64,000 nt of DNA from Fibrobacter sp. UWB11 (GTDB taxonomy: Bacteria; Fibrobacterota; Fibrobacteria; Fibrobacterales; Fibrobacteraceae), in contig NZ_FSRT01000001.1 in assembly GCF_900143015.1 (NCBI RefSeq), positions 930,001-994,000 of the forward strand. The letters run 5' to 3'. Positions 51,497-58,838 of this stretch are shown in pieces. Numbering within the stretch: the stretch's first letter is position 1; each line of letters starts with the position of its first letter. The translations under genes were made by a program, and so were the position numbers. Below the pieces are notes generated by a model. The model was given only the letters and a program-made list of their open reading frames with translations, was not told the DNA's origin and made no database searches.

Positions 51497-51897
51497 GTTT
51501 TATACGCAAACGTTCGAGAAGCGGTGGTGGCATTGATGTGTCGCCGATGCTCGACATGGTGTTCATCCTTTTGATCTTCTTTATCGTGACTTCTACGTTT
51601 ACCCGCGAAACGGGTGTGGATGTGACGAAGCCGAAGGCAAGTTCTGCAAAGGAACTCGCTAAGGAAAGCATTTTGATTGGCGTAACTCGCCAGGGTACAA
51701 TCCACATCAACGAAACTCAGGTGAACCTCTCGACGCTCCAGACCGTGCTCCGCCAGATGATGGCCGAAGCGCCGGACCGTCCGGTGATTATCGTGAGCGA
51801 CCGCGATGCCCCCAACGGAGTTGTTGTTGACATCCTCGATGAATGTAATTTGGCGAAGGTGAGAAAAGTCTCCATCTCCGCGAATAAGGAGGAGTAG
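51493..51897 (+). CDS. exbD: ExbD/TolR-type protein
   Basis: The 134-residue protein has a single N-terminal helix, VSPMLDMVFILLIFFIVTSTF, with the conserved Asp (LDMVFI) used in proton conduction, and a periplasmic domain with ITRQGTIHINE-like strands. The length is normal for ExbD. It works with the two upstream ExbB-type proteins and the downstream TonB. The start overlaps exbB. Confidence 0.92.
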   Translation: MSFIRKRSRSGGGIDVSPMLDMVFILLIFFIVTSTFTRETGVDVTKPKASSAKELAKESILIGVTRQGTIHINETQVNLSTLQTVLRQMMAEAPDRPVIIVSDRDAPNGVVVDILDECNLAKVRKVSISANKEE

Positions 51898-51908
51898 CTC
51901 TCGCTCTC

Positions 51909-52550
51909 ATGCTTGACTTTTGTGCGAAATATTTCCGATTCCCGGTGGCGTTCGTGCTCTCGTTTGTCGTGGGCGCGGTGTTCTTCCTTGCGATTCCGGT
52001 CATCAATGTGTTGTTTTTTGACAAGGGCGTCAAGACGGAAAAGCCTTTGGAAACGGTAACCGAAGTCGAAGTGTTGGTGAGTGAAAAGAAGCAAGAAGTC
52101 AAGCAGAAGGTTATCCGCACGGTGACGAACCCGAATCCGTTCAAGGTCTCGGCGCACATGGGCGTTTCTCGCAGCCAGAATTTCCAAATGGATTTGTCGC
52201 TTGCTCGCGGTGCTGCTGGCGATGGCGTTGCCGTAGATGCTGGCTCGATGGAAAACGTAATTTACGAGGCTGGTGAAGTAGATGAACAGGCTCAAGTGTT
52301 GCGCGAAATCCAGCCGAAGTTCCCGGAACGCGCGAAGAAAATGGGCGTTTCGGGTTACGTGAAAGTGTTTATTGTGATTGATGTGAACGGCGATGTTTCG
52401 CAGGCGCAAGTGCTGACGCAAGACCCGGCGGGCTATGGCTTTGATATCGAAGCGCTCAAGGCTATTCGCCAGTGGAAGTTCTCTCCGGCGCAGTTACGCG
52501 GCTTCCCAGTAGCGCAAAAAGCTACAAAGGAGTTCCGTTTTGTTAAGTAA
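51909..52550 (+). CDS. tonB: TonB energy-transducing protein
   Basis: The 213-residue protein has an N-terminal membrane anchor (FPVAFVLSFVVGAVFFLAIPVINVLFF, about 10-36), a periplasmic linker and a C-terminal TonB domain (about 140-213): PKFPERAKKMGVSGYVKVFIVIDVNGDVSQAQVLTQDPAGYGFDIEALKAIRQWKF. The linker is short and lacks the Pro-Lys/Pro-Glu repeats of enteric TonB, as in TonB2 proteins. It would energise outer-membrane receptors encoded elsewhere. Confidence 0.92.
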   Translation: MLDFCAKYFRFPVAFVLSFVVGAVFFLAIPVINVLFFDKGVKTEKPLETVTEVEVLVSEKKQEVKQKVIRTVTNPNPFKVSAHMGVSRSQNFQMDLSLARGAAGDGVAVDAGSMENVIYEAGEVDEQAQVLREIQPKFPERAKKMGVSGYVKVFIVIDVNGDVSQAQVLTQDPAGYGFDIEALKAIRQWKFSPAQLRGFPVAQKATKEFRFVK

Positions 52551-52596
52551 TTTTAATTACAAATTTGGGAACTCTTTGAGTTATGCTACCCGCACC

Positions 52597-52680
52597 GCAT
52601 GCGGGCGGGGCCCCAGCTCGGAGTTGCGAAGGCCGCACGGGCCCCTCCCTGCACCCTCCCCATCCTTGGCCGACGCGAAT
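52597..52680 (+). repeat. GC-rich repeat between tonB and the TPR gene
   Basis: Twenty-five bases starting CATGCGGGCGGGGCCCC (52598-52622) are identical to 56893-56917. The tract is far more GC-rich than its surroundings and extends to about 52680. Confidence 0.7.
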
Positions 52681-52686
52681 GTAGTG

Positions 52687-53703
52687 ATGAAAAGTTTATC
52701 TCAGAAAGGAATGTTTTTTATTAAGAAACACATCTTTCTTTCTGTGCTTTGCTTCTTGCTGTTTTTGCCGTTGAATGTTTTTGCTGCAGATGATTTCTTC
52801 TTCAAGGCGAATGAACTTTACGATCAGGGGCGTTACAAGGAATCGGTGAAGTATTACCGTGCCGCGATTGACGATGGCCGTTACGAGCCGTTCGCATGGT
52901 TCAACTTGGGCAATGCCCTTGTGCAGCTCGGTAAAAAAGAAGTTGCGATGGTCGCTTACAAGCGCACTGTCGAACTCCTTCCGGACTTTGTGAAGGCTTG
53001 GATGCTCCTTGGCGATTTGTATTACCTCGCCGAATCTCCGAGCGATGCGATTGTTGCTTACAACCGCGCGATTGAACTCGGGACTGAAACGGACCACATC
53101 CATTTTGCACTTGCTGAATGTTATATGAAGGGTAGCGACTGGACGCTTGCGCAAAAGCATTTTGAACGTGCGCTGGCGCTAAACCCGGACCGCATGGATG
53201 CTTGGTATGGCCTTGCCGAAGTCTACGAAAAGCTTGGCGATTACGAATATGCGGTGAAGACGCTCAAGAATGCGCTCCAGATGACAGCGACTGCTGGCGC
53301 CGACGTACATTACACGCTCTCGTATTACTACCGCAGCATGGATTCTACGCGGCTCGCTCTCAATGAAATGGAAAACGGCATCATGATGGATCCTGAAAAC
53401 GTTTCCGCTCGCCGCTATCTCGCTCAGATGTACGTTAAGAACGAATCCCCGTGGATGGCGATTTTCACGCTGGAAGAAGGCCTCCGCCACAAAAAAGGCA
53501 TTGCGGACTTGAACCTTGATTTAGGGCAAATTTACTTTACGCAAAAACGTTACGACGAAGCGTTTGAATGTTACATGAAGGCTTGGCGTGCCGGTAATTC
53601 TCAGGGCCGCATTGGTGCCGAAAACGTCGGCCACATTTTCTCGAACGCCGGCGACACCGAAAAAGCCGAAGCCCTCTACGCCCGCATCCGCGACAAGAAG
53701 TAA
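52687..53703 (+). CDS. Exported TPR protein of the Ton cluster
   Basis: The product (338 residues from the ATG at 52687) has a signal peptide whose core is HIFLSVLCFLLFLPLNVFAAD and then about eight tetratricopeptide repeats, for example FFKANELYDQGRYKESVKYYRAAIDDG and AWYGLAEVYEKLGDYEYAVKTLKNAL. TPR proteins are the usual last gene of DUF3450-TtpC-ExbB-ExbD-TonB clusters and may act as periplasmic scaffolds. ATG 52711 is an alternative start, with AAAGGA directly against it. The open frame back to 52540 only crosses the GC-rich repeat. Confidence 0.88.
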   Translation: MKSLSQKGMFFIKKHIFLSVLCFLLFLPLNVFAADDFFFKANELYDQGRYKESVKYYRAAIDDGRYEPFAWFNLGNALVQLGKKEVAMVAYKRTVELLPDFVKAWMLLGDLYYLAESPSDAIVAYNRAIELGTETDHIHFALAECYMKGSDWTLAQKHFERALALNPDRMDAWYGLAEVYEKLGDYEYAVKTLKNALQMTATAGADVHYTLSYYYRSMDSTRLALNEMENGIMMDPENVSARRYLAQMYVKNESPWMAIFTLEEGLRHKKGIADLNLDLGQIYFTQKRYDEAFECYMKAWRAGNSQGRIGAENVGHIFSNAGDTEKAEALYARIRDKK

Positions 53704-53708
53704 CGTTT

Positions 53709-54125
53709 CTACTTTGTTGTCCCTAACAATTCATTCCAAAAATTTTTGTTGGATGTTGTATCAATGTAATTGTCGCGCTGCGGATAAATTTTGCCGCTGT
53801 ACACATCTATTTTAATTCGTCCGAATTTGTCGATGGTTACATCTTTTCGATGAATGTCATAGTGGTTTACTAATGTATGTACTCTATACAAATCATCGTC
53901 AATTTTCTCGATTGACTTTGCGGTGCGCATGAGTATACCTTTTGCAGATAAGATATATGCTATTAATAGAAAAAACGTAAAAAAGGCAAACGCATCATGA
54001 GCATTTTTGAAAGGGCTGTTAAAAACAACAATTGCCGTATAAGTTATTATTGAAATAAAAATTGTAGTCCATACGGCGAAAATAATCCATACGGTTTTCA
54101 GTACACCGGGCTTCAATTTTAACAT
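53709..54125 (-). CDS. Small membrane protein, hypothetical
   Basis: The 138-residue protein has two membrane helices (TVWIIFAVWTTIFISIITYTAIVVF and AFAFFTFFLLIAYILSAKGIL) and a C-terminal soluble part of about 70 residues (DDLYRVHTLVNHYDIHRKDVTIDKFGRIKIDVYSG). No family is recognised. It follows the U32 peptidase gene by six bases on the same strand, so it is probably cotranscribed. It is more AT-rich than its neighbours. Confidence 0.65.
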   Translation of the reverse strand: MLKLKPGVLKTVWIIFAVWTTIFISIITYTAIVVFNSPFKNAHDAFAFFTFFLLIAYILSAKGILMRTAKSIEKIDDDLYRVHTLVNHYDIHRKDVTIDKFGRIKIDVYSGKIYPQRDNYIDTTSNKNFWNELLGTTK

Positions 54126-54131
54126 AAAATA

Positions 54132-56825
54132 TTACCCTTTCTTGCGGTCTTGCCAGACGCTTTGGTTGAACAATTGGCCTTCGGAGAGTCCGTACTTTTC
54201 TTCGACGCCTGCTTTTGAAATGGCTGTGTCGATGTCGAGCTTGCCGCGGATGGCTTGCGTATAAATGTCAATTTTGCGGCGGACAGATTCGGGCTCTTCA
54301 TCCAAGAGTTCTAGGCGGTAGCTGCTTACGTTTTGGGCGATGAGCCTTGGCAATAGCTTGAGGGCGGATTGCGGCTTGCCGACAAAGAGCGTGTTGCGGC
54401 ATTCGGCATCGGATTGCAAGAAATGGCGTTCGCCCTTGTGGTCCAAGATTTCGACTTTGTGCTGTGTGCAAATCTTTTTGCATTCGGGGAAGCGACGGCC
54501 GGTCGTGAGGGCGCGTGCGAAGGCGCAGTATTCCGAGTGGAATGCGGGCATGTACTGGTGCAGGGCGAGTTCGAGTTTGCTTCCGTCAATGTTCTTGAGC
54601 AAGTCAAAAAGCTGAGTGCTGTTGAGGTCCCACGACGGGTGTAATTTTTCAAGGCCTTGAGCCAAGAGCCAATCGTAGCTTGCGCTGTTGGTGGCGTTCA
54701 AGCTGTAGTCGCCGAGCATCGGAATTCCGGAATCCTTGAGGAGCGCGAGCGAACCGAGGTTACGCACCAATGCAAATTCCGGCATGAGCGTGAGAATTTG
54801 TTTGATGTAATGGTTCTCGCTGGGCTTATGGATGCGGAGCGTGGCGATGCCTGCTTCAAAACCGAGCTTGTGGATGCGCTCGAGCGGTTCGTCGTATTTC
54901 ACGCCCCAGTCAAAGTCCATGACGACTTTATCGATGTCGAGGCCTTGCAATGCGTCGATTTGTTCGGGACGGCGGACGAGGACGGTAATTGTGCGACGAT
55001 TCTTGGAAGTGCTCGCTGTCGAATTTGTCATTCCCGCGGAAGCGGGAATCTCCTTCACCGAAACATTCTGCAAAAATTCTCGACCCGCGTTTGCTGAAGG
55101 TGCAAGTTCTTTCCACTGCAAGCGTTTTTCGTCAAATGCTTGTACAGCTTCTTGACGGAGCGTGCGCAAAACTTTGCCGGGAAGGAATGCGTTTGCTGGC
55201 AATTTAATTTCGATCTTGTCGAGAACGTAAGCGGTTGCTGAAAGTCCGGAAAGTTCTTTCTTGGCAATGGCTTGGATTGCATCGGGAGAGACTTCATTGC
55301 GTGAGGCTTCGAGGATGGCGCCTTCAACGGTGACCGCGCGCGTTTCGTCTGCGGCGGCATTCGAGCTTTCGCAAATCGTGAGCTTGAGCGGGTCACCGAT
55401 TTTACCTTCGAGCGTCATGCAAATAGGGATGTGCTTGGCGAAACTCTTGTCGGTAAAAGTCTTGTGGAGTTCTTTTTCGAGGGCGGGGGAGTCGTTGCGG
55501 TAGGCTTTCATGCCGTAGGTGACTTTGCGCAAGTTGAATTCGCGACCGAATTCCAGACGGACTTGCAACTTCCCGGCGCGGTTGGCGAATGTTGCCTTGT
55601 ATAGTCGGCTTCCCGTTTGGCGCGGCTCGGGCTCTGCCCTATATTCCTCAAATAAAATCCCGTCGCCCGGCAATAAAGTGCAAGGAACAGGCTTGTCTTC
55701 AAGTTCTACAATCACGCCGTTGCGGTCTACTTGAACGACGGTTCCGATAAATTCACCATGATGGTTCGAAAACGATCCGTCGACGAGTTCCTGATGGTTC
55801 ACGCCATCGAGCCAACCTGTGTTGAGGCCGCGGGAGAACAATACTTCGAGCGGTTCCAAGTCCTGCGCGGTAAGGCCTAAATCAGTCGCATCGTTTTGAT
55901 GGATTGCTTCGTCGCCTTCGGCTTCTCGCAATGACGTACAAGGCGAATGCCGCGACAGGCTGCTTGCAGACTGGCATGGCTGAGCCGCAGAGTCATGCAC
56001 GGAGTGCAATGACGTATTATTTTCACTTAATGTTTCTAATGCCTTGCGGTAGGCGTGCGAGACGGCGGCCACATATTCCGGGCTTTTCAAACGCCCTTCG
56101 ACCTTGAGTGATTCCACGCCGATTTCCTTGAGTTCTTCAAGTTTCGGGAGCGCACAAAGGTCTCGTGTGCTGAACAAGTAACGCGCCTTCGGGTCTTTCC
56201 ATTCTTTGCCGTCCACAAAAATGCGGTAGGGGAGGCGACAGCTTTGGGCGCACTGTCCACGGTTTGCGCTGCGCCCGCCAAAGTTTTCGCTGGTGAGGCA
56301 CTGGCCCGAGTACGAGACGCAAAGCGCCCCGTGGATGAAAACTTCCAGTTCCAGGTCGGTAAGGCTCTTGATTTGTGCAATCTGCTTTGCTGAAAGTTCG
56401 CGAGCCAAAACGGCTCTTGAAAATCCGATGTCCTTGACCAAGTTTACGGCTTCGGAACTCGCGAGTGTCATTTGCGTACTTGCATGGATTTCCTGTTCCG
56501 GGCTAATTGCCTTGATGAGCCGTGCTAGCCCGATGTCCTGGATTATGAACGCGTCCGGCTTTAACGCAATCAATCGTTCCAAAAATTCCGGCAATTCCTG
56601 AATTTCACGCTCGAAGATGAGAATGTTCATCGCGAGGTACGTCTTGACGCCACGAAGCCTTGCGTAGCGGATCATTTCTTCGACATCTTCAAATGAAAAA
56701 TCTTCGGTTCGACCGCGTGCGTTCCAATGCGGCACTCCATAGTAAACCGCGTCCGCTCCGTTGTTGATGGCGGATTCCAGCATGTCGCGCGTACCGACAG
56801 GCAAAAGAAGTTCAGGATTGCTCAT
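54132..56825 (-). CDS. U32-family peptidase-like protein (RlhA/YhbU type) with two repeat insertions
   Basis: The 897-residue protein opens with the U32 pattern ELLLPVGTRDMLESAINNGADAVYYGV and has the family signature around EVFIHGALCVSYSGQCLTSENFGGRSANRGQCAQSCR, with clustered cysteines; a later region (PEFALVRNLGSLALL onward) looks like a second U32-type part with ECKKICTQHK. RlhA-type members act in rRNA hydroxylation. Two segments are foreign: about residues 267-310 (55896-56024) and 589-600 (55026-55058), both made of intergenic-type repeats. The frame stays open through both. The start has TATTTTTG five bases before the ATG. Confidence 0.85.
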   Translation of the reverse strand: MSNPELLLPVGTRDMLESAINNGADAVYYGVPHWNARGRTEDFSFEDVEEMIRYARLRGVKTYLAMNILIFEREIQELPEFLERLIALKPDAFIIQDIGLARLIKAISPEQEIHASTQMTLASSEAVNLVKDIGFSRAVLARELSAKQIAQIKSLTDLELEVFIHGALCVSYSGQCLTSENFGGRSANRGQCAQSCRLPYRIFVDGKEWKDPKARYLFSTRDLCALPKLEELKEIGVESLKVEGRLKSPEYVAAVSHAYRKALETLSENNTSLHSVHDSAAQPCQSASSLSRHSPCTSLREAEGDEAIHQNDATDLGLTAQDLEPLEVLFSRGLNTGWLDGVNHQELVDGSFSNHHGEFIGTVVQVDRNGVIVELEDKPVPCTLLPGDGILFEEYRAEPEPRQTGSRLYKATFANRAGKLQVRLEFGREFNLRKVTYGMKAYRNDSPALEKELHKTFTDKSFAKHIPICMTLEGKIGDPLKLTICESSNAAADETRAVTVEGAILEASRNEVSPDAIQAIAKKELSGLSATAYVLDKIEIKLPANAFLPGKVLRTLRQEAVQAFDEKRLQWKELAPSANAGREFLQNVSVKEIPASAGMTNSTASTSKNRRTITVLVRRPEQIDALQGLDIDKVVMDFDWGVKYDEPLERIHKLGFEAGIATLRIHKPSENHYIKQILTLMPEFALVRNLGSLALLKDSGIPMLGDYSLNATNSASYDWLLAQGLEKLHPSWDLNSTQLFDLLKNIDGSKLELALHQYMPAFHSEYCAFARALTTGRRFPECKKICTQHKVEILDHKGERHFLQSDAECRNTLFVGKPQSALKLLPRLIAQNVSSYRLELLDEEPESVRRKIDIYTQAIRGKLDIDTAISKAGVEEKYGLSEGQLFNQSVWQDRKKG
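55026..55058 (-). repeat. Palindromic repeat inside the U32 gene
   Basis: GTCATTCCCGC-GGAA-GCGGGAATCTCC is an 8-bp palindrome of the ATTCCCGC/GCGGGAAT type, read on the minus strand as KEIPASAGMT. Confidence 0.85.
55896..56024 (-). repeat. Composite repeat inside the U32 gene
   Basis: It joins a GATTGCTTCG...CGCAATGACG repeat, seen again at 63889, to a variable-stem hairpin copy (55940-55986: AAGGCGA, CAGGCTGC-TT-GCAGACTG, TGAGCC). The minus-strand reading is an open, low-complexity Ser/His/Ala-rich segment. Confidence 0.8.
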
Positions 56826-56830
56826 ACCTG

Positions 56831-56838
56831 CAAAAATA
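56831..56838 (-). promoter_or_regulatory. TATTTTTG -10 element, 5 bases before the U32 gene ATG
   Basis: On the minus strand TATTTTTG is followed by CAGGT and the ATG at 56825. Confidence 0.5.
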
Positions 56839-56892
56839 GAATTTATTGAATGACTTTAAAAAAGTCTGAAGAATAACTTTAGAAAAGTACGT

Positions 56893-57003
56893 CATGCGGG
56901 CGGGGCCCCAGCTCGGAAAAATCTAAAACCCATCCTGGCGCAAGCGCCAACCTTACGGCTCGACCATGACCATACAAGTATGGTCGCGGCACTCGCCTTT
57001 AAA
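56893..57003. repeat. Intergenic repeats upstream of the U32 gene
   Basis: A 25-base exact copy of 52598-52622 (56893-56917) is followed by a GGCGCAAGCGCC hairpin (about 56937-56948) and a minus-strand copy of the variable-stem hairpin family (56957-56999; stem CATAC-TT-GTATG). No gene is seen between 56826 and 57091. Confidence 0.7.
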
Positions 57004-57091
57004 GGTTGTGACCGACGCTTTTATTCTCTCGACGAAATTATATGCGTTACAATTGTTTTTTTGTCACGCTGTTTTCATTAGGAAATGTTAA

Positions 57092-57442
57092 TTAAATGTC
57101 TTCTAGCTTGTAGCCGAATTGCACAATGGCGCCGGTATTGGCTTCGCGGAAAATGCGCTGGTGGGCGAGCCCTTCTAAAATGGCGTTGTCGAGAGCATCT
57201 TGATTTGCTTGAAAATTGTCGTCAAGCGCAATGGATGCAACGGACTCTGAAGATCCTTTGAATCCCTCGTGGATGACCTTCACATAAGTGTATTCCGGGT
57301 CCATTTCAAGAACTGCATCGTGGATATGCTTGTCGTTGTATTCAGGATCGCTATTGAATTCGATTCCCGAAGATGTTCGGATAGAAACGGAACCGCAATA
57401 ACCGTCTTTTTTGAATTTCAACCATTTCTGTCCGTGATGCAT
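57092..57442 (-). CDS. Hypothetical protein
   Basis: The 116-residue protein has no signal peptide or membrane segment and is acidic (DPEYNDKHIHDAVLEMDPEYTYVKVIHEG). I recognise no family. TATTTTTG (57464-57471, minus strand) lies 21 bases before the ATG, with GAGG as ribosome site. It diverges from the small lipoprotein gene at 57488 through a 45-base shared promoter region. Confidence 0.6.
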   Translation of the reverse strand: MHHGQKWLKFKKDGYCGSVSIRTSSGIEFNSDPEYNDKHIHDAVLEMDPEYTYVKVIHEGFKGSSESVASIALDDNFQANQDALDNAILEGLAHQRIFREANTGAIVQFGYKLEDI

Positions 57443-57463
57443 AAAACCTCAATTATTCATTGC

Positions 57464-57483
57464 CAAAAATAATTCTAATTTTG
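57464..57483. promoter_or_regulatory. Compact divergent promoters (TATTTTTG minus, TAATTTTG plus)
   Basis: The minus element at 57464-57471 serves the 57092 gene. The plus element TAATTTTG at 57476-57483 is four bases before the ATG at 57488. The two elements are only four bases apart. Confidence 0.5.
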
Positions 57484-57487
57484 CGAT

Positions 57488-57706
57488 ATGTTCAAGAAAT
57501 CCCTTATTTTGTCGTCTTTAGTTTGCATTTCAATGTTTGGTTTCTCGGGCTGCTCCAACCAGGAGGCTGAGTTTAAAATTGCAACACTTACGGAAGAAAA
57601 CTCCCGTCTGGCACGTCAAGTCCAAGTTCTCAAGGCTACTTTGGATTCATTGAACGCCCATAACCAGGCGATGGAACATTCCCTCAAGTCCTTGGACATG
57701 AAATAA
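57488..57706 (+). CDS. Small Lpp-like coiled-coil lipoprotein
   Basis: The 72-residue product has a lipoprotein signal ending FSGC (cysteine at 22, followed by Ser-Asn) and a mature part of about 50 residues with a heptad pattern (IATLTEENSRLARQVQVLKATLDSL), like a short Braun-type lipoprotein. The C terminus is DMK, ending in Lys as in Lpp, so attachment to peptidoglycan is conceivable. The gene has a leaderless-type promoter and stands alone. Similar small lipoproteins occur in many Gram-negative genomes without known function. Confidence 0.75.
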   Translation: MFKKSLILSSLVCISMFGFSGCSNQEAEFKIATLTEENSRLARQVQVLKATLDSLNAHNQAMEHSLKSLDMK

Positions 57707-57794
57707 GAGAACCTTTGGGCGCATGTGCTCAAAAAAACATACAATTTTCTCTCATTTTCTTACAATAAACCGATTTTCTGCAAGAAAAATTTGT

Positions 57795-57802
57795 TAAATT
57801 TG
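57795..57802 (+). promoter_or_regulatory. -10 element TAAATTTG of a structured leader RNA
   Basis: TAAATTTG predicts transcription from about 57808, exactly where the GTGACTGG strand of the leader's closing stem begins. Confidence 0.5.
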
Positions 57803-57807
57803 CGCTC

Positions 57808-57998
57808 GTGACTGGCCCCGGTTTGTCGCCACGGCGAAAACCTTATTTGCTTCCCACGTGAAGCCCCGCGACCGTCAAGTCTCCAAGGAGGCGCTAGTAA
57901 GATGGTCTTTAATTAACCCACACATTCCAGTCACCCCGCCTGCAGGTTATTTTCCAGCCTGCTCGTGTGGTTCAACCCTTACTTTATGAGGTGCCCGA
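57808..57998 (+). ncRNA. Structured 5' leader or small RNA upstream of the 57999 gene
   Basis: No open frame is present in these 190 bases. GTGACTGG at 57808-57815 pairs perfectly with CCAGTCAC at 57927-57934 and would close a domain of 127 bases that begins at the predicted transcription start. Inside lies TCGC-CACG-GCGA (57826-57837). Downstream is a second hairpin GCAGGTT-ATTTTCC-AGCCTGC (57942-57962), then the ribosome site GAGG before the ATG. I could not match it to a known riboswitch, 6S, SRP or ribosomal leader RNA. Confidence 0.45.
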
Positions 57999-58640
57999 AT
58001 GGAATACATCGCTCTCGCACTTTCACTTGTTGCAGTGATTTTGTGCATTGTTATCCTGACTAAGGTGAACAAACTCCTTACCATGCTTCGTACCCCGATT
58101 TTCAAGAAGCTCACCCCGGACATGAACTTGAAGCCGTCCGCTCGTCGCCCGATCAGCGCACAGGAAATGGCTCAGCGCGGTGAACGCAATAACAAGGAAA
58201 ATCGTCAGAACAAGGAACGTCCGGCTAACAACAATAATAAGGATAATCGCAACCAGCAGGCTGCTCAGGCTCCTGCAACACGCGATCGCAACGAACAACA
58301 TCAGCGTCCGGAACGTGGCCCGCGCCGCGAACGCCGTCCGGAACGCCCGCATCGTGAAGCTAACGCTGAAGCTCCTGCTGCTTCTGCTGAACAGGCTGCT
58401 GCTCCGGTCGCTCCGGTTGCACCGGCTGCTGAAGCCCCGGTCGCCGAAGCTCGTCGTCCGCTCGCTCCGCGTATTCCGGTTGAAACTCCGGCTGCTCCGG
58501 CTGTCGAAGCCGCCCCGGTCGCACCGGTTGCTGAAGCTCCGGCTGAAGCTGCTGCTGAAACCGTTTTTGATCCGTCCAAGGTCCGCTATGGCCGCCGCAA
58601 CGTGATCAAGAAGGCTCCGGAACTCTCCGAAGAAGCTTAA
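57999..58640 (+). CDS. Membrane-anchored Ala/Pro/Arg-rich low-complexity protein
   Basis: The 213-residue protein has one N-terminal helix (MEYIALALSLVAVILCIVILTKVNKLL), then a region rich in Asn, Arg, Gln and Glu (about 55-120: NKENRQNKERPANNNNKDN, RPERGPRRERRPERPHRE) and an Ala/Pro/Val/Glu-rich stretch (about 125-195) of irregular EAPA/APVA repeats, ending with SKVRYGRRNVIKKAPELSEEA. No family is recognised; the basic middle part could bind RNA or anionic polymers. It has a long structured leader and a strong terminator, and codon use suggests good expression. Confidence 0.7.
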   Translation: MEYIALALSLVAVILCIVILTKVNKLLTMLRTPIFKKLTPDMNLKPSARRPISAQEMAQRGERNNKENRQNKERPANNNNKDNRNQQAAQAPATRDRNEQHQRPERGPRRERRPERPHREANAEAPAASAEQAAAPVAPVAPAAEAPVAEARRPLAPRIPVETPAAPAVEAAPVAPVAEAPAEAAAETVFDPSKVRYGRRNVIKKAPELSEEA

Positions 58641-58668
58641 TTCTCACGAGAATTGCTATTTGCAAAAA

Positions 58669-58701
58669 AATCCCCAGTCCATTCGGATTGGGGATTTTTT
58701 A
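58669..58701 (+). terminator. Terminator of the 57999 gene
   Basis: AATCCCCAGTCC-ATTC-GGATTGGGGATT is a 12-bp stem with one G-U pair, followed by TTTTTAT. Confidence 0.9.
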
Positions 58702-58719
58702 TAAAGACAAAATAACAAA

Positions 58720-58752
58720 AAACAAACCCCATCGTTTGATGGGGCTTTGTTT
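58720..58752 (-). terminator. Terminator of slyD-rpiA
   Basis: On the minus strand CCCCATC-AAAC-GATGGGG is followed by TTTGTTTTTTG. Confidence 0.8.
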
Positions 58753-58838
58753 TGTGCGACACCAAATTGCGGCGCGGTTCTTGTTACAGTTGATGCTTTT
58801 TCAACCGGCGGCGCAGTCTTATTGCATTGACGCGATTT

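Noticed and set aside
52540-52686. TPR gene starting at 52540
   Set aside because: That stretch crosses a GC-rich intergenic repeat and lacks a ribosome site; a normal signal peptide starts further downstream.
57808-57998. 6S RNA, SRP RNA, cobalamin or cyclic di-GMP riboswitch
   Set aside because: None of the conserved cores I know for these RNAs could be found in the sequence, so it is reported as unassigned.
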